Positions 29,707 to 42,761 of a stretch of DNA of 64,000 nt are shown here, one piece after another (positions within the stretch are counted from its first letter, which is position 1; each line of letters starts with the position of its first letter). The stretch lies in NCBI GenBank assembly GCA_907163375.1, contig CAJQUW010015600.1, positions 124,001-188,000 of the forward strand. Reading direction: 5' to 3'. Source of the stretch: Prostheceraeus crozeri (lineage: Eukaryota > Platyhelminthes > Polycladida > Euryleptidae). The translations under genes and the position numbers were made by a program. The notes beneath the pieces are model-generated. The model saw nothing but the letters and a program-made list of their open reading frames with translations. It was not told the origin of the DNA and did not search any database.

Positions 29707-32700
29707 CAGGGGTGGCGCTACGGGGGGTCCTGGGGGGGCACATGCCCCACCCAAGAAAATTATTGGACCCCCCATCGGCAGGGCCACTGTTGGCGCCCGG
29801 ATTAAATTTTGTCGGCAGTCGGCCTCCAGCACCTATATTTTACATTACAATAATAGAGAGTACAGTTACGAATCGTTGCATTAGATATTTACTTGGATTG
29901 CTAGCCAAGTCAGCAACATTTACTACAAGCATTTTTGTTTACAACGTTATCTCTTTATCCTGTTGAGCGGTATCAAGATTGTATAGGGAAGAGATTTTCT
30001 CTGTGTCGAGTTTTTGGTTATTTGATAATTGTTGACACGTGCACAACTATAATAGATGATCTTAATGATGATCTTTATGATCACAAGATAAAAGTTTGTT
30101 ATCGTCTTGTTATCTACGTTCGGTATCACGTTTCTGAGATCTTATTCCGAGACATTACTTTAATGAATAATTAGAGCAGCTGACAATATGAAGGAGCAAT
30201 TGTCATTTTTGATGATTTTGCCGTGTTCAGAATATACGAGCGCATCTTATCTGATAGATTTGCTACCTATTAACATGTAGCATTACAACTGATTTCTCAG
30301 TGGATTTTTTGAATGAGGATGAGATAGGATAATAAATAAGCGATTTTCGACTAGAGATTTCCACCTGCTAATACAATCAATCAACAGATCGTCTATCTTG
30401 AGAGACAAGGAGCTAATTCAGATTTCGGTAGTGGTGTGATCGATCAAATTTTGCGCGAGCGTAGCGATCGTGCGTAGACCATATCGTGCGATGATCTTGC
30501 TATTTTGCCAATGAGATGGTCCAAATATGCTACAGTCACGTGATTTGCTTTCATTTGGATGTTTAAAGGAAAACGAAACGCCACATCTGCACCATTTCTG
30601 AAGTCGCACGACTGATTCAACAGTCACTAGAACGCCTGTTGTTCGCGTTGTCGAGTAGTTCAAACGGTAAGTCGATCTGCTACACAGAGTGTCAAATTAT
30701 GAATTGATGCCTTACTTTCAAAGTCAGTGGTACAGTAAGGTATGGAGTAACCTCCTCAGCGGCTCTATTGCCTGGTCGCTGCGTCGTTTCTGGAAGCAGT
30801 TCCGACTAACTTCGATGTGTCGGCCGTCACTACTGGGACATCATCCCAGGTGGTTGGCTTTGGCGAGAATGTGGAATTTTTCCGCTGAGTGATTTTCTCC
30901 TACTTCGTTTGAATGACCTGTCTGGGTGTAGTGTCGAAAGCAACAACTTTGACAATCTGAGAGCGACCGGCCTGAGAGTGGAGACGGAAGTTTAAAATTG
31001 CAATCGATTCGACAGCAGCTTCAAACATGAGATCTTGGCAAGTCTCATCTTGGAAGTAGTTAAGATAGGCTTTAATAATTACAAATATACTTTGAAAGTA
31101 CTCAAGAAAAATTTCCATCTTTTTGACTGAAAATCCCTTTTACTATTGCGAAATACAGAAGTCACATACATTCAGATATACATGCAGTGTAACCTACAGT
31201 ATGGGTAGTCATATAACCATAGCATCTGTGTAGGCAAATAGTCTGCATCCCATGCAGTCAAATGGTCAGTCATACAAAGTGCTTTGTAGTTAAACGCAAG
31301 GTTGTAGTTCCCAAGTGATAGTCATAATAATGCAGTATACATAATTTGCTTGCAATTGGACATAAATGCACATTTAGTATGCCTATATCTAAATTTCACT
31401 CTTTATATAGTAATCGAAATATTTCTAATTCAATTTGTAGGAGTCTAGATAATAAGGTTAAACTTTCTCCGGGTTCAACTTAGCCAGGCCAAGGAGTTAT
31501 GAAACAAATCAAGCAGATGGGCTTTGTGATGATTGTGGTCTTGAAAAAACAAGCACTAGAAAAAGAATTAGAAAACAATCGAAATGTTTAAAAGACAGTG
31601 TAGTTATATCTTCGCTAGGATCCTCTTCCATTATTGATTTGCGCACACAAGTATTTTATCCGATAATTGATCTTTGCATGAACGAGCTGAACCGATGATT
31701 TAACAAGGAAAATAAGGTTATCATGAAAGGTATATCGGCACTAACCCCTGGAAGCAAAGCTTTTTTAAGGTAGGATATCATCCGACCCTTCGGAGAAATT
31801 TACAATGCTCAACAAGACGATCTTGATATTGAGGTGAAAAGTATGATGCGATTACTATCAAGAAAAAAGGACGGCATTGATCATTGTCCTTAGTGTTATT
31901 TTCTCTGTTTATGTATAAAATAGCATCACGAATAGCAATTACTTTTGTAGACCTATCTCATTTCAGTTTTTGCTCTTATCTTTTGTAAATGTAGGCCCAA
32001 TACTGATTTAAACGAAGTTATAACTTGCAAGCTCTATCCATTTGCTTTTGTACATAAATGATATTGTTTCTTGAAAATCGTGTCCTAACACGTTAGGAAA
32101 AGTACATGTGTACATCCCATGTCTTTCGAAGTTTTATGACATATGCATGGGGCAGTTCCTTGTCCTCACCAGTTGTACATAATAAAAATTCTAATATTTT
32201 CTCTATATACCTTTTTCTCAAATTGAATTTGGAAAACAAATGCATAACGTTCCTACATAGGCTCTGATTATTTGAGTTACATGCATGCATTAGCATTAAA
32301 TCGATTGACATAGTTGACAGCTTTTATGGTGTAGTCGAGAACTCCTAGAAAATAGAGTGCATGATGAAGGTCATCATCACGCACGCTACATGAGTCAAAG
32401 CATCCTCGTATTTATACAACACGTAGCGTTTACCAGGCGGCGAAGATGCTTTCAGTTCATAGCTACTTATTTACGAATTTCAATTGTTCCCGCAAGAAGA
32501 AATTTAACAAACCGGTACAAAACTTGCTACCTGCTCTTATGCAATGTACACGAGGTAAGCCAACAGGCATTTGTTTCAAAATTCTCAAAGTTGACATACA
32601 TGCATCACGTAAGATTTTGAAAGAAAATCATAGATATACTCGCTATTAATAATTAAAGAAATCTCAGATATAGGAACACATTTTTGGTGACAGTTAACAT

Positions 32701-32963
32701 GTAAATTGTCTGAAAGAAGAAATCGGACATATGTGTAGGTGCATAACAAAGAGTGCATCGATTGCACAATTTTTTGTGTGTGCAAACATTGCACATTTAC
32801 AACTCAATTGCACAATTGACATGTGTATGTATAGCCCACAAGTAGGCATAGCTGTTCATAAATTACAATAATTAGCCGGTATAGCTTGTCGGCACCTCGG
32901 TTAAAACTGTCGGCACAATGCTTCCATGGACCCCCCAGCTCTAGGACCCTGGCGCCACCACTG
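29707..32963 (+). mobile_element. Complete inner hAT copy
   Basis: 3257 bp from CAGGGGTGGCGC to CCACCACTG, with the duplication GTATCACG at 29699-29706 and 32964-32971. The left terminus carries runs of G and the right runs of C next to the end (GGGGGGTCC / GGACCCCCC), so the subterminal regions are complementary. Contains a decayed transposase segment (31621-31893). Confidence 0.88.
31621..31893 (+). pseudogene. hAT transposase relic, unit 1
   Basis: The frame reads SSSIIDLRTQVFYPIIDLCM, then NELNR-stop-FNKENKVIMKGI, then ALTPGSKAFLR-stop-DIIRPFGEIY, then LDIEVKSMMRLLSRKKD. The phrases YPIIDLCMNELNR(R)F and L.P.S.AFL match the C-terminal half of hAT transposases of the TTF-finger/ZMYM1 type. 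Two stops (TGA, TAG) interrupt it. Copies at 34519-34786 and 37413-37680 keep the same stops, so they were already present before the unit was multiplied. Confidence 0.7.
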
Positions 32964-35855
32964 GTATCACGTTTCTGAGATCTTATTCTGAGACATTACT
33001 TAAATGAATAATTAGAACAGCTGACAATATGAAGGAGCAATTGCCACTTTTGATGATTTTGCCGTGTTCAGAATATACGAGCGTATTTTATCTAATAGAT
33101 TTGCTACCTATTAACATGTAGCATTATAACTGATTTCTCAGTGGATTTTTTGAATGATGAGGATGAGATACGATAATAGATAAGCGATTTTCTGCTAGAG
33201 ATTTCCACCTGCTAATACAATCAATCAACAGATCGTCTTTCTTGAGAGACAAGGAGCTAATTCAGATTTCGGTAGTGGTGTGATCGATCAAATTTTGCGC
33301 GAGCGTAGCGAGCGTGCGTAGACCATGTCGTGCGATGATCTTGCTATTTTACCAATGAGATGGTCCAAATATGCTACAGTCATGTGATTTGCTTTCATTT
33401 GGATGTTTAAAGACAAACGAAACGCCACATCTGCACCATTTCTGAAGTCGCACGACTGATTCAACAGTCACTAGAACGCCTGTTGTTCGCGTTGTCGAAT
33501 AGTTCAAACGGTAAGTCGATCTGCTACACAGAATGTCAAATCATGAATTGATGCCTTACTTTCAAAGTCAGTGGTACAGTAAGGTATGGAGTAACCTCCT
33601 CAGCGGCTCTATTGCCTGGTCGCTGCGTCATTTCTGGAAACAGTTCCGACTAACTTCGACGTGTCGGCCATCGCTACTGGGACATCATCCCAGGTGGCTG
33701 ACTTTGGCGAGAATGTGGAATTTTTCCGCTGAGTGAAGCAGTCGAAGGAAAAAATGAAGGCATAGATGTACCAGTGACTTGGCCATGAGAAGTAGGGACA
33801 CCCCAGTGACGGCTGGCCACCACTTACGGTATGTTTTAATAGAAATTAAGACAATCTGAGAGCGACCGGCCTGAGAGCGGAGACAGAAGTTTAAAATTAC
33901 AATCGATTCAACAGCATCTTCAAACATGAGATCTTGGCAAGTCTCATCTTGGAAGTAGTTAAGATAGGCTTTAATAATTACAAATATACTTTGAAAGTAC
34001 TCAAGAAAAATTTCCATCTTTTTGACTGAAAATCCTTTTTACTATTGCGAAATACAGAAGTCACATACATTCAGATATACATGCAGTGTAACCTACAGTA
34101 TGGGTAGTCATATAACCATAGCATCTGTGTAGGCAAATAGTCTGCATCCCATGCAGTCAAATGGTCAGTCATACAAAGTGCTTTGTAGTTAAACGCAAGG
34201 TTGTAGTTCCCAAGTGATAGTCATAATAATGCAGTATACATAATTTGCTTGCAATTGGACATAAATGCACATTTAGTATGCCTATATCTAAATTTCACTC
34301 TTTATATAGTAATCGAAATATTTCTAATTCAATTTGTAGGAGTCTAGATAATAAGGTTAAACTTTCTCCGGGTTCAACTTAGCCAGGCCAAGGAGTTATG
34401 AAACAAATCAAGCAGATGGGCTTTGTGATGCTTGTGGTCTTGAAAAAACAAGCACAAGAAAAAGAATTAGAAAACAATCGAAATGTTTAAAAGACAGTGT
34501 AGCTATGTCTTCACTGGGATCCTCTTCCATTGTTGATTTCCGCACACAAGTATTTTATCCGATAATTGATCTTTGCATGAACGAGCTGAACCGATGATTT
34601 AACGAGGAAAATAAGGTTATCATGAAAGGTGCACTGACCCCTGGAAGCAAAGCTTTTTTAAGGTAGGATATCATCCGACCCTTCGGAGAAATTTACAATG
34701 CTCAACAAGACGATCTTGATATTGAAGTAAAAAGTATGATGCGATTACTATCAAGAAAAAAGGACGGCATTGATCATTGTCCTTAGTGTTATTTTCTCTG
34801 TTTATGTATAAAATAGCATCACGAATAGCAATTACTTTTGTAGACCTATCTCATTTCAGTTTTTGCTCTTATCTTTTGTAAATGTAGGCCCAATACTGAT
34901 TTAAACGAAGTTATAACTTGCAAGCTCTATCCATTTGCTTTTGTACATAAATGATATTGTTTCTTGAAAATCGTGTCCTAACACGTTAGGAAAAGTACAT
35001 GTGTACATCCCATGTCTTTCGAAGTTTTATGACATATGCATGGGGCAGTTCCTTGTCCTCACCAGTTGTACATAATAAAAATTCTAATATTTTCTCTATA
35101 TACCTTTTTCTCAAATTGAATTTGGAAAACAAATGCATAACGTTCCTACATAGGCTCTGATTATTTGAGTTACATGCATGCATTAGCATTAAATCGATTG
35201 ACATAGTTGACAGCTTTTATGGTGTAGTCGAGAACTCCTAGAAAATAGAGTGCATGATGAAGGTCATCATCACGCACGCTACATGAGTCAAAGCATCCTC
35301 GTATTTATACAACACGTAGCGTTTACCAGGCGGCGAAGATGCTTTCAGTTCATAGCTACTTATTTACGAATTTCAATTGTTCCCGCAAGAAGAAATTTAA
35401 CAAACCGGTACAAAACTTGATACCTGCTCTTATGCAATGTACACGAGGTAAGCCAACAGGCATTTGTTTCAAAATTCTCAAAGTTTACATACATGCATCA
35501 CGTAAGATTTTGAAAGAAAATCATAGATATACTCGCTATTAATAATTAAAGAAATCTCAGATATAGGAACACATTTTTGGTGACAGTTAACATGTAAATT
35601 GTCTGAAAGAAGAAATCGGACATATGTGTAGGTGCATAACAAAGAGTGCATCGATTGCACAATTTTTTGTGTGTGCAAACATTGCACATTTACAACTCAA
35701 TTGCACAATTGACATGTGTATGTATAGCCCACAAGTAGGCATAGCTGTTCATAAATTACAATAATTAGCCGGTATAGCTTGTCGGCACCTCGGTTAAAAC
35801 TGTCGGCACAATGCTTCCATGGACCCCCAGCTCTAGGACCCTGGCGCCACCACTG
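32964..35855 (+). repeat. hAT tandem unit 2
   Basis: 2892 bp. Its left third (to about 33900) has the same variants as unit 3, including a segment with GCAGTCGAAGGAAAAAATGA that unit 1 lacks, while its right half (34010 onwards) is almost identical to unit 1. It is thus a mosaic of its neighbours. It includes the transposase relic at 34519-34786. Confidence 0.88.
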
Positions 35856-38747
35856 GTATCACGTTTCTGAGATCTTATTCTGAGACATTACTTAAATGAA
35901 TAATTAGAACAGCTGACAATATGAAGGAGCAATTGCCACTTTTGATGATTTTGCCGTGTTCAGAATATACGAGCGTATTTTATCTAATATATTTGCTACC
36001 TATTAACATGTAGCATTATAACTGATTTCTCAGTGGATTTTTTGAATGATGAGGATGAGATAGGATAATAGATAAGCGATTTTCTGCTAGAGATTTCCAC
36101 CTGCTAATACAATCAATCAACAGATCGTCTTTCTTGAGAGACAAGGAGCTAATTCAGATTTCGGTAGTGGTGTGATCGATCAAATTTTGCGCGAGCGTAG
36201 CGAGCGTGCGTAGACCATGTCGTGCGATGATCTTGCTATTTTACCAATGAGATGGTCCAAATATGCTACAGTCATGTGATTTGCTTTCATTTGGATGTTT
36301 AAAGACAAACGAAACGCCACATCTGCACCATTTCTGAAGTCGCACGACTGATTCAACAGTCACTAGAACGCCTGTTGTTCGCGTTGTCGAATAGTTCAAA
36401 CGGTAAGTCGATCTGCTACACAGAATGTCAAATCATGAATTGATGCCTTACTTTCAAAGTCAGTGGTACAGTAAGGTATGGAGTAACCTCCTCAGCGGCT
36501 CTATTGCCTGGTCGCTGCGTCATTTCTGGAAACAGTTCCGACTAACTTCGACGTGTCGGCCATCGCTACTGGGACATCATCCCAGGTGGCTGACTTTGGC
36601 GAGAATGTGGAATTTTTCCGCTGAGTGAAGCAGTCGAAGGAAAAAATGAAGGCATAGATGTACCAGTGACTTGGCCATGAGAAGTAGGGACACCCCAGTG
36701 ACGGCTGGCCACCACTTACGGTATGTTTTAATAGAAATTAAGACAATCTGAGAGCGACCGGCCTGAGAGCGGAGACAGAAGTTTAAAATTACAATCGATT
36801 CAACAGCATCTTCAAACATGAGATCTTGGCAAGTCTCATCTTGGAAGTAGTTAAGATAGGCTTTAATAATTACAAATATACTTTGAAAGTACTCAAGAAA
36901 AATTTCCATCTTTTTGACTGAAAATCCTTTTTACTATTGCGAAATACAGAAGTCACATACATTCAGATATACATGCAGTGTAACCTACAGTATGGGTAGT
37001 CATATAACCATAGCATCTGTGTAGGCAAATAGTCTGCATCCCATGCAGTCAAATGGTCAGTCATACAAAGTGCTTTGTAGTTAAACGCAAGGTTGTAGTT
37101 CCCAAGTGATAGTCATAATAATGCAGTATACATAATTTGCTTGCAATTGGACATAAATGCACATTTAGAATGCCTATATATATAAATTTCACTTTTTATA
37201 TAATCGAAATATTTCTAATTCAATTTGTAAGAGTCTAGATAATAAGGTTAAACTTTCTCCGGGTTCAACCTAGCCAGGCCAAGGAGTTATGAAACAAATC
37301 AAGCAGATGGGCTTTGTGATGCTTGTGGTCTTGAAAAAGAACAAGCACTAGAAAAAGAATCAGAAAACAATCGAAATGTTTAAAAGACAGTGTAGCTATG
37401 TCTTCACTGGGATCCTCTTCCATTGTTGATTTCCGCACACAAGTATTTTATCCGATAATTGATCTTTGCATGAACGAGCTGAACCGATGATTTAACGAGG
37501 AAAATAAGGTTATCATGAAAGGTGCACTGACCCCTGGAAGCAAAGCTTTTTTAAGGTAGGATATCATCCGACCCTTCGGAGAAATTTACAATGCTCAACA
37601 AGACGATCTTGATATTGAAGTAAAAAGTATGATGCGATTACTATCAAGAAAAAAAGGACGGCATTGATCATTGTCCTTAGTGCTATTTTCTCTGTTTATG
37701 TATAAAATAGCATCACGAATAGCAATTACTTTTGTAGACCTATCTCATTTCAGTTTTTGCTCGTATCTTTTATAAATGTAGGCCCAATACTGATTTAAAC
37801 GAAGTTATAACTTGCAAGCTCTATCCATTTGCTTTTTTCTACATAAATGATATTGTTTCTTGAAAATCGTGTCCTAACACGTTAGGAAAAGTACATGTGT
37901 ACATCCCATGTCTTTCGAAGTTTTATGACATATGCATGGGGCAGTTCCTTGTCCTCACCATTTGTATATGAAAATTCTAATATATTCTCTATGTACCTTT
38001 TTCTCAAATTAAATTTGGAAAACAAATGCATAAAGTTCCTACATGGGCTCTGATTATTTAAGTTGCATGCATTCATTAACATTAAATCGATTGACATAGC
38101 TAATAGCTTTTATGGTGTAGTCGAGAACTCCTAGAAAATAGAGTACATGATGAAGATCATCATCACGCACGCTACATGAGTCAAAGCATCCTCGTATTTA
38201 TACAACACGTAGCGTTTACCAGGCGGCGAAGATGCTTTCAGTTCATAGCTACTTATTTACGAATTTCAATTGTTCCCGCAAGAAGAAATTTAACAAACCG
38301 GTACAAAACTTGCGACCTGCTCTTATGCAATGTACACGAGGTAAGCCAACAGGCATTTGTTTCAAAATTCTCAAAGTTAACATACATGCATCACGTAAGA
38401 TTTTGAAAGAAAATCATAGATATACTCGTTATTAATAATTAAAGAAATCTCAGATATAGGAACACATTTTCGGTGACAGTTAACGTAAATTGTCTGAAAG
38501 AAGAAATTGGACATATGTGTAGGTGCATAACAAAGTGTGCATCTATTGCACAATTTTTTGTGTGCAAAAATTGCACATTTACAACTCAACTACACAATTG
38601 ACATGTGCATGTATAGCCCACAAGTAGGCATAGTTGTTCATAGATTACAATAATTAGCCGGTATAGCTTGTCGGCACCTCGGTTAAAACCGTCGTCACAA
38701 CGCTTCCATGGACCCCCCCCAGCTCTAGGACCCTGGTGCCACCACTG
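35856..38747 (+). repeat. hAT tandem unit 3
   Basis: 2892 bp. Near-identical to unit 2 up to about 37160, then more diverged (for example an extra TATATA near 37178 and changes around 37960-38100). It ends at the outer right terminus and is followed by the AAAACAGA duplication. Transposase relic at 37413-37680. Confidence 0.88.
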
Positions 38748-38855
38748 AAAACAGACATGTGCGTGCTTTATTTCGAGAACACAACATTGAGCTGTTTAAT
38801 GTGAAAAGTGCATACAAGGCTGCGGACTCTTCAAAAATGACTTCCGATTAGGTGA
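38748..38855 (+). pseudogene. INT: Polinton integrase, continuation after the hAT array
   Basis: After the duplication the integrase frame resumes with RALFREHNIELFNVKSAYKAA, a typical stretch between the second Asp and the catalytic Glu. The Glu block itself is missing: the sequence becomes unrelated at about 38820-38850 with an early stop. The integrase is therefore truncated as well as split. Confidence 0.75.
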
Positions 38856-41800
38856 ACATCCGTCGAAAATGCATTGAAACAGCTGATATTGATTGATGCT
38901 ACTACATGTCAGCAAAAAGGCCTCTTGTAGGTATTTTACCCTACAATGTCAAGTAAATTCCTCCACGTTTTGATCCATTTGATCGACGTCCTTATGCCTA
39001 AATTGCAGTCTAAAACGAATGAAGGCTTGTCGTCATCAAAGTGTTTAAAGATTGTCAGCTTCTGCTTCTTTACCGGAATGAGAAGCTCAGCAGCATGCAT
39101 TGGCGACGCATCCGTAGGGGCATGGTCCCCCACACTTTTTTAAGCGTTGAGTTTTGTCTCACATATTTAAACCGTCTATCACATATTTCTAACATTTTCT
39201 TTTATTATTACAGAAAATATTAAATGACAGTCTCACGCAGATTTCATAATTTTTAATTCTTGATTCCCTCTGACTTCTCATTGTCCATCTTGATGCATCA
39301 AGCAGTTCAGCCTGCAGGCATGCATGCATTTTGTAGATCTTGAAGCGTTAAATACATTGGCCACAGTTGTTGAGAGCATGTGGGCTTCAATCAATAAAGG
39401 TAGATTGCTATTACAATCAATGTCGAATAAGGCATGGCTAAGGTATTTAAATTGCAGGTCTGCAATGATCGGACGATAATCGAAAATGCAAATAATGCTC
39501 CGGACGCCACCTCTTTCAAGAGGCTGTTTGAGCTTTTAATATCAACTAACGCAATCGCTTCAGTCACATCAAATGTTTCATTTCATTCACCAGTGATCAT
39601 CATTTGATGAGACCGTTGCCTTCGTAAATCGTGTAATAAGCGTTTTCTCTTCTGGAATATTTTTCGTAGATACCAGCGATCGTCTTTTTTCATATTTCAT
39701 TTTTTGGAGTAATCGTCGCCGTCACTGTTTCACTATCTTTTGCAAATATATTTTACAAGTAGACATAGGAGTAGATTTCTGCAAATCTCTCATCTGATCG
39801 CGTATTGCAAATTGTAAACATTAATTGATGACCAATTTCTTAAGGCGTGTATTAGCTAATAATTACTGCTTGCAATGTGACGGACACTTGACGAATGACG
39901 TCCACATCTGTGCGCGCAGCGCGATTTCGACAAAGAACTGCTTAGCGGAATAATGACTAAAATTCGGAATTCATTCAGTCAGAAGATGATTAGCTCATAT
40001 ATAATGAATCTGGCAGACAGGCCTGCAAAGTTTTAAAGGAATAATCCACACTCCACAGTGCAAACATGTGTCTCTTTTAAGACGATTGCTTCAGAAACGA
40101 AATGTAAGATGTTTGGCTAATTTTCTTGAGTTTTGACTAAAAGGATCATAATCATCTACCAATTCGCCATGGGGCTGAATCGCCTGGTTTATGTATCAGT
40201 TCATTTAGTTCCACGTCTTCGACATAACATGTTCGATCCCTTCAATTTGTGAGTGCTTTTTATATTTCTACGTCACTTCGGTCAAGTCGACCAATTTATA
40301 ATCATCCAGAGGTTCATGCATAATTTTTGCTCCTCCGAGCCTCAAATCAAGGAAAATAACATACAGCTACGATCTCCGAAGTGAGTTGAAATGCTTAATT
40401 AAAAACCAAATCTCCGTTATTGGATTAGCTGCAGATATTGGATATAATCATATAGATTTTAGAACATGAAGTCTTTTCTCTGAAATTAGAGACCAAAGAG
40501 TTAGAGACTCTTGAAAAAAATTGACGATATGAGTGACCTCATTTCGAAGGTTCTTCATTATGTCACTATAGCTGTAATCATATTGCATAATCATCATACA
40601 AAGTTTGAAAAGGCATAAATCTTTTTCTGCATAGTGGTTAAATCTATTGGTAAAATGATAGGCTATAGAAGATTCTCTGCAACCTTTATTGTACGAGTAT
40701 GTTGCAACTGAAAAATATAATAGTTATGTTGTTATGCTGTTATGTTCTTCAATCCGCAGTGGCAATGTGCGATAGATCTTGATATACTCGCATTACATGA
40801 TATGTTACATAAAATGTCAATTTTAGCTTGTCCCCCACACTTTAGGATACGATACGTTGCCCTTGGCAGCATGACGTCTTCGCTCCTGGTCATTGGCAAA
40901 GATTGTCAAAGATGCAGGTTACTTTGTGTCTTTTAGTAAATGTAGAATCAACCCATTCGACCAATTGCTAGCTGAAGGTAAGATGCTATCTGGCATTTAA
41001 TGAAATTGCATATTCTAAGGAAAATGGTGTTCAAAGTTCAGTTGTTTTAGCCATTCGATCATGACTATTCATCATCAGTCAATTGTAGTTTCATAGAAAA
41101 ATCTACAGCTACAGATCATGCGATGAAGCGAAGATATCATACTCCGGACCTGCATTAATGGCAATGCAGGTAGGAATCCTGCGCATAGGCTGATAGCACA
41201 TAGGCCTGCAAACTGCATATAATAATCTTCACTTTGCATCCTCAGCAGCTAGCAAACGATGTTCCAGATGACAAAAATATGTGGTTTGTCAAGCTTCCGT
41301 GTGACCTCTCGTATCTGCAAGGCTTGTTAAATGACATATCAAATCATGAGAGTGGATCAGGGCTTATTTTCATGCTCTCTGTTGATATCAGGTCTGTAGA
41401 CAATACTTCTACGTGAAGATCACTGATCGCCAAAGAATCATTACGATTATTCTTGGCATGCAATGACAAGAGCCACTAAAACTCTTCATTCTGAGACTGT
41501 CTCGGAATGTTCCAAATATCCTCACGATATTTTCCAGATTAATAATATTTCAGGGATGTAATATTGATTTTGATAATTGAACAAATAGTGATAGCTACGA
41601 GTATAACGACTCTACCTGATTCCACCTGATTCGGTGACTAAAAAGAGATTTCCTATAAAAAACGTGTTGGCTTTTGATCAGATATTGTCAAAAATCAGCT
41701 TCCAATAATCAGAATTTATTTCCCGTATACCGGGTTTGGGTATTTTTGAAAGAACTAGCCTACGTTTGTATCGATTGAACATGATTAATTGCTTCTGGGG

Positions 41801-42600
41801 GACAATGAAAATTTCCGTTCAGCCCAATACGTTTATCAAACAGTACAATAATTAATTATCAAAGTGCCGTTTAATAAACACATCTTTGGATAGAACTTAA
41901 ATTTTCATTACTTCAACATTGATGAGATGCTGTAAGCGCATGGCCTCATAGCCCAAGATGGTCCGTCCCGCGTGGTTGCCGGTGCCCCTAATTAAATGTA
42001 ATTGCACTTATACAAGGGCATTTCATCATAGTTAAGAGCTAGCATGTTATACAAAATACAAGACTAATTCCGATCCGAAAATCACTAATACTCGTGCACG
42101 TAGCTATATGTCATAATTCTCCAGTTTTGTACTACTGGTACCCTGTATGTTTATAGGCCTGCTAACGGAGTCTTAGACCCATCAAGTCCAGCAGTCGTAG
42201 TCTTATCAAACTGATATGGCTGCGCTTCCCAGTTTTGCACTGCATGGAAAGGTAATACAAAAGAAGGTCAGTTGTACTATGCACTGGATGATTGCAAGCC
42301 ATTTCCAAGAAGAAACTAAACGTGTTGCTCAATGTCACATCTGTTTGAATAGAATTAGATTTTTTTGTCTTGCAGCAAAACGTTGTCACGTACATTTACA
42401 GATGGTGAGGTAAATTTACAGAATTAATAAGTGTGCTAGACTTCAGTTAAAATTGACAACAATGCGATTTTACTCATTCTATTTGCGTACTCATGCATGC
42501 CAGTTGTTCTCTTATGAACATGGACTACTCATCAATTCAAAGGTTTACAGGCAGATCTGTACAAAGCCAAAGTAGACCTGCAACGCATTTAAGACATGAA
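38856..42600. other. Intergenic stretch without recognisable genes
   Basis: No ORF above about 77 codons and none with a domain I recognise. The phrase TCCCCCACACTTT appears twice (39127 and 40831) in otherwise unrelated surroundings. The composition is ordinary AT-rich non-coding DNA. Worn transposon fragments below my ability to recognise are likely. Confidence 0.4.
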
Positions 42601-42654
42601 ATATTGGGTTGTGGGACGTGGATGCGGTACCGCAAAGTTCCCTCCTTGAAGTCG

Positions 42655-42740
42655 ATACAACACCTGCCATAAACTCGTGCCGTCGTCCCTGTAAGTGTGG
42701 TAACTTCTACATTGGAAGTACTACAAAACCATTGATATCC
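42655..42740 (+). pseudogene. Short GIY-YIG fragment, probably Penelope-derived
   Basis: The frame reads CKCGNFYIGSTTKPL, the core of a GIY-YIG nuclease (C..CG.FYIG.T). The match stops at the GA microsatellite at 42741. Only about 25 codons remain, so this is a small fossil. Confidence 0.35.
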
Positions 42741-42760
42741 GAGAGAGAGAGAGAGAGAGA
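42741..42760 (+). repeat. (GA)10 microsatellite
   Basis: Ten GA dinucleotides. It marks the likely 3' tail of the minus-strand non-LTR element that follows. Confidence 0.9.
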
Positions 42761-42761
42761 A

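Larger units (their letters stand above)
29318..38747 (+). mobile_element. Nested and tandem hAT array in the integrase gene
   Basis: The outer ends are CAGGGGTGGCGC (29318) and CCACCACTG (38747), flanked by the 8-bp duplication AAAACAGA. Inside, the head of the outer copy (29318-29706) is cut at GTATCACG by a complete inner copy (29707-32963) flanked by GTATCACG on both sides. Two further tail units follow: 32964-35855 and 35856-38747, each 2892 bp and each starting GTATCACG and ending CCACCACTG. One tail belongs to the outer copy; the other is extra. The units carry only transposase relics, no intact ORF. Confidence 0.92.
25572..38855 (+). mobile_element. Remnant of a second Polinton, split by a hAT array
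   Basis: Plus-strand genes from 25829 to the integrase at 28899 include a packaging ATPase, a pVI-like protein and a retroviral-type integrase, which marks a Polinton. They are not close copies of those in the 7707-25565 element. It lacks visible TIRs, polymerase, capsid and protease genes, so it is a fragment. The integrase reading resumes at 38756 after the nested insertion and loses similarity by about 38850. The full Polinton at 7707 ends directly beside it, so the younger element may have landed in or next to the older one. Confidence 0.75.

Noticed and set aside
30689..36628. 67-aa and 110-aa ORFs recurring in every hAT unit (for example 30689-30892, 33533-33736, 36577-36909)
   Set aside because: They recur only because the DNA unit is repeated, have no domain, and overlap on both strands; the element is non-coding there.
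38936..39223. 60-65 aa ORFs on both strands after the integrase remnant
   Set aside because: No similarity to Polinton proteins could be seen and the frames overlap.
41930..42000. GC-richer patch considered as a tRNA gene
   Set aside because: No acceptor-stem pairing, no T-loop GGTTCRA motif and no anticodon arm could be drawn.
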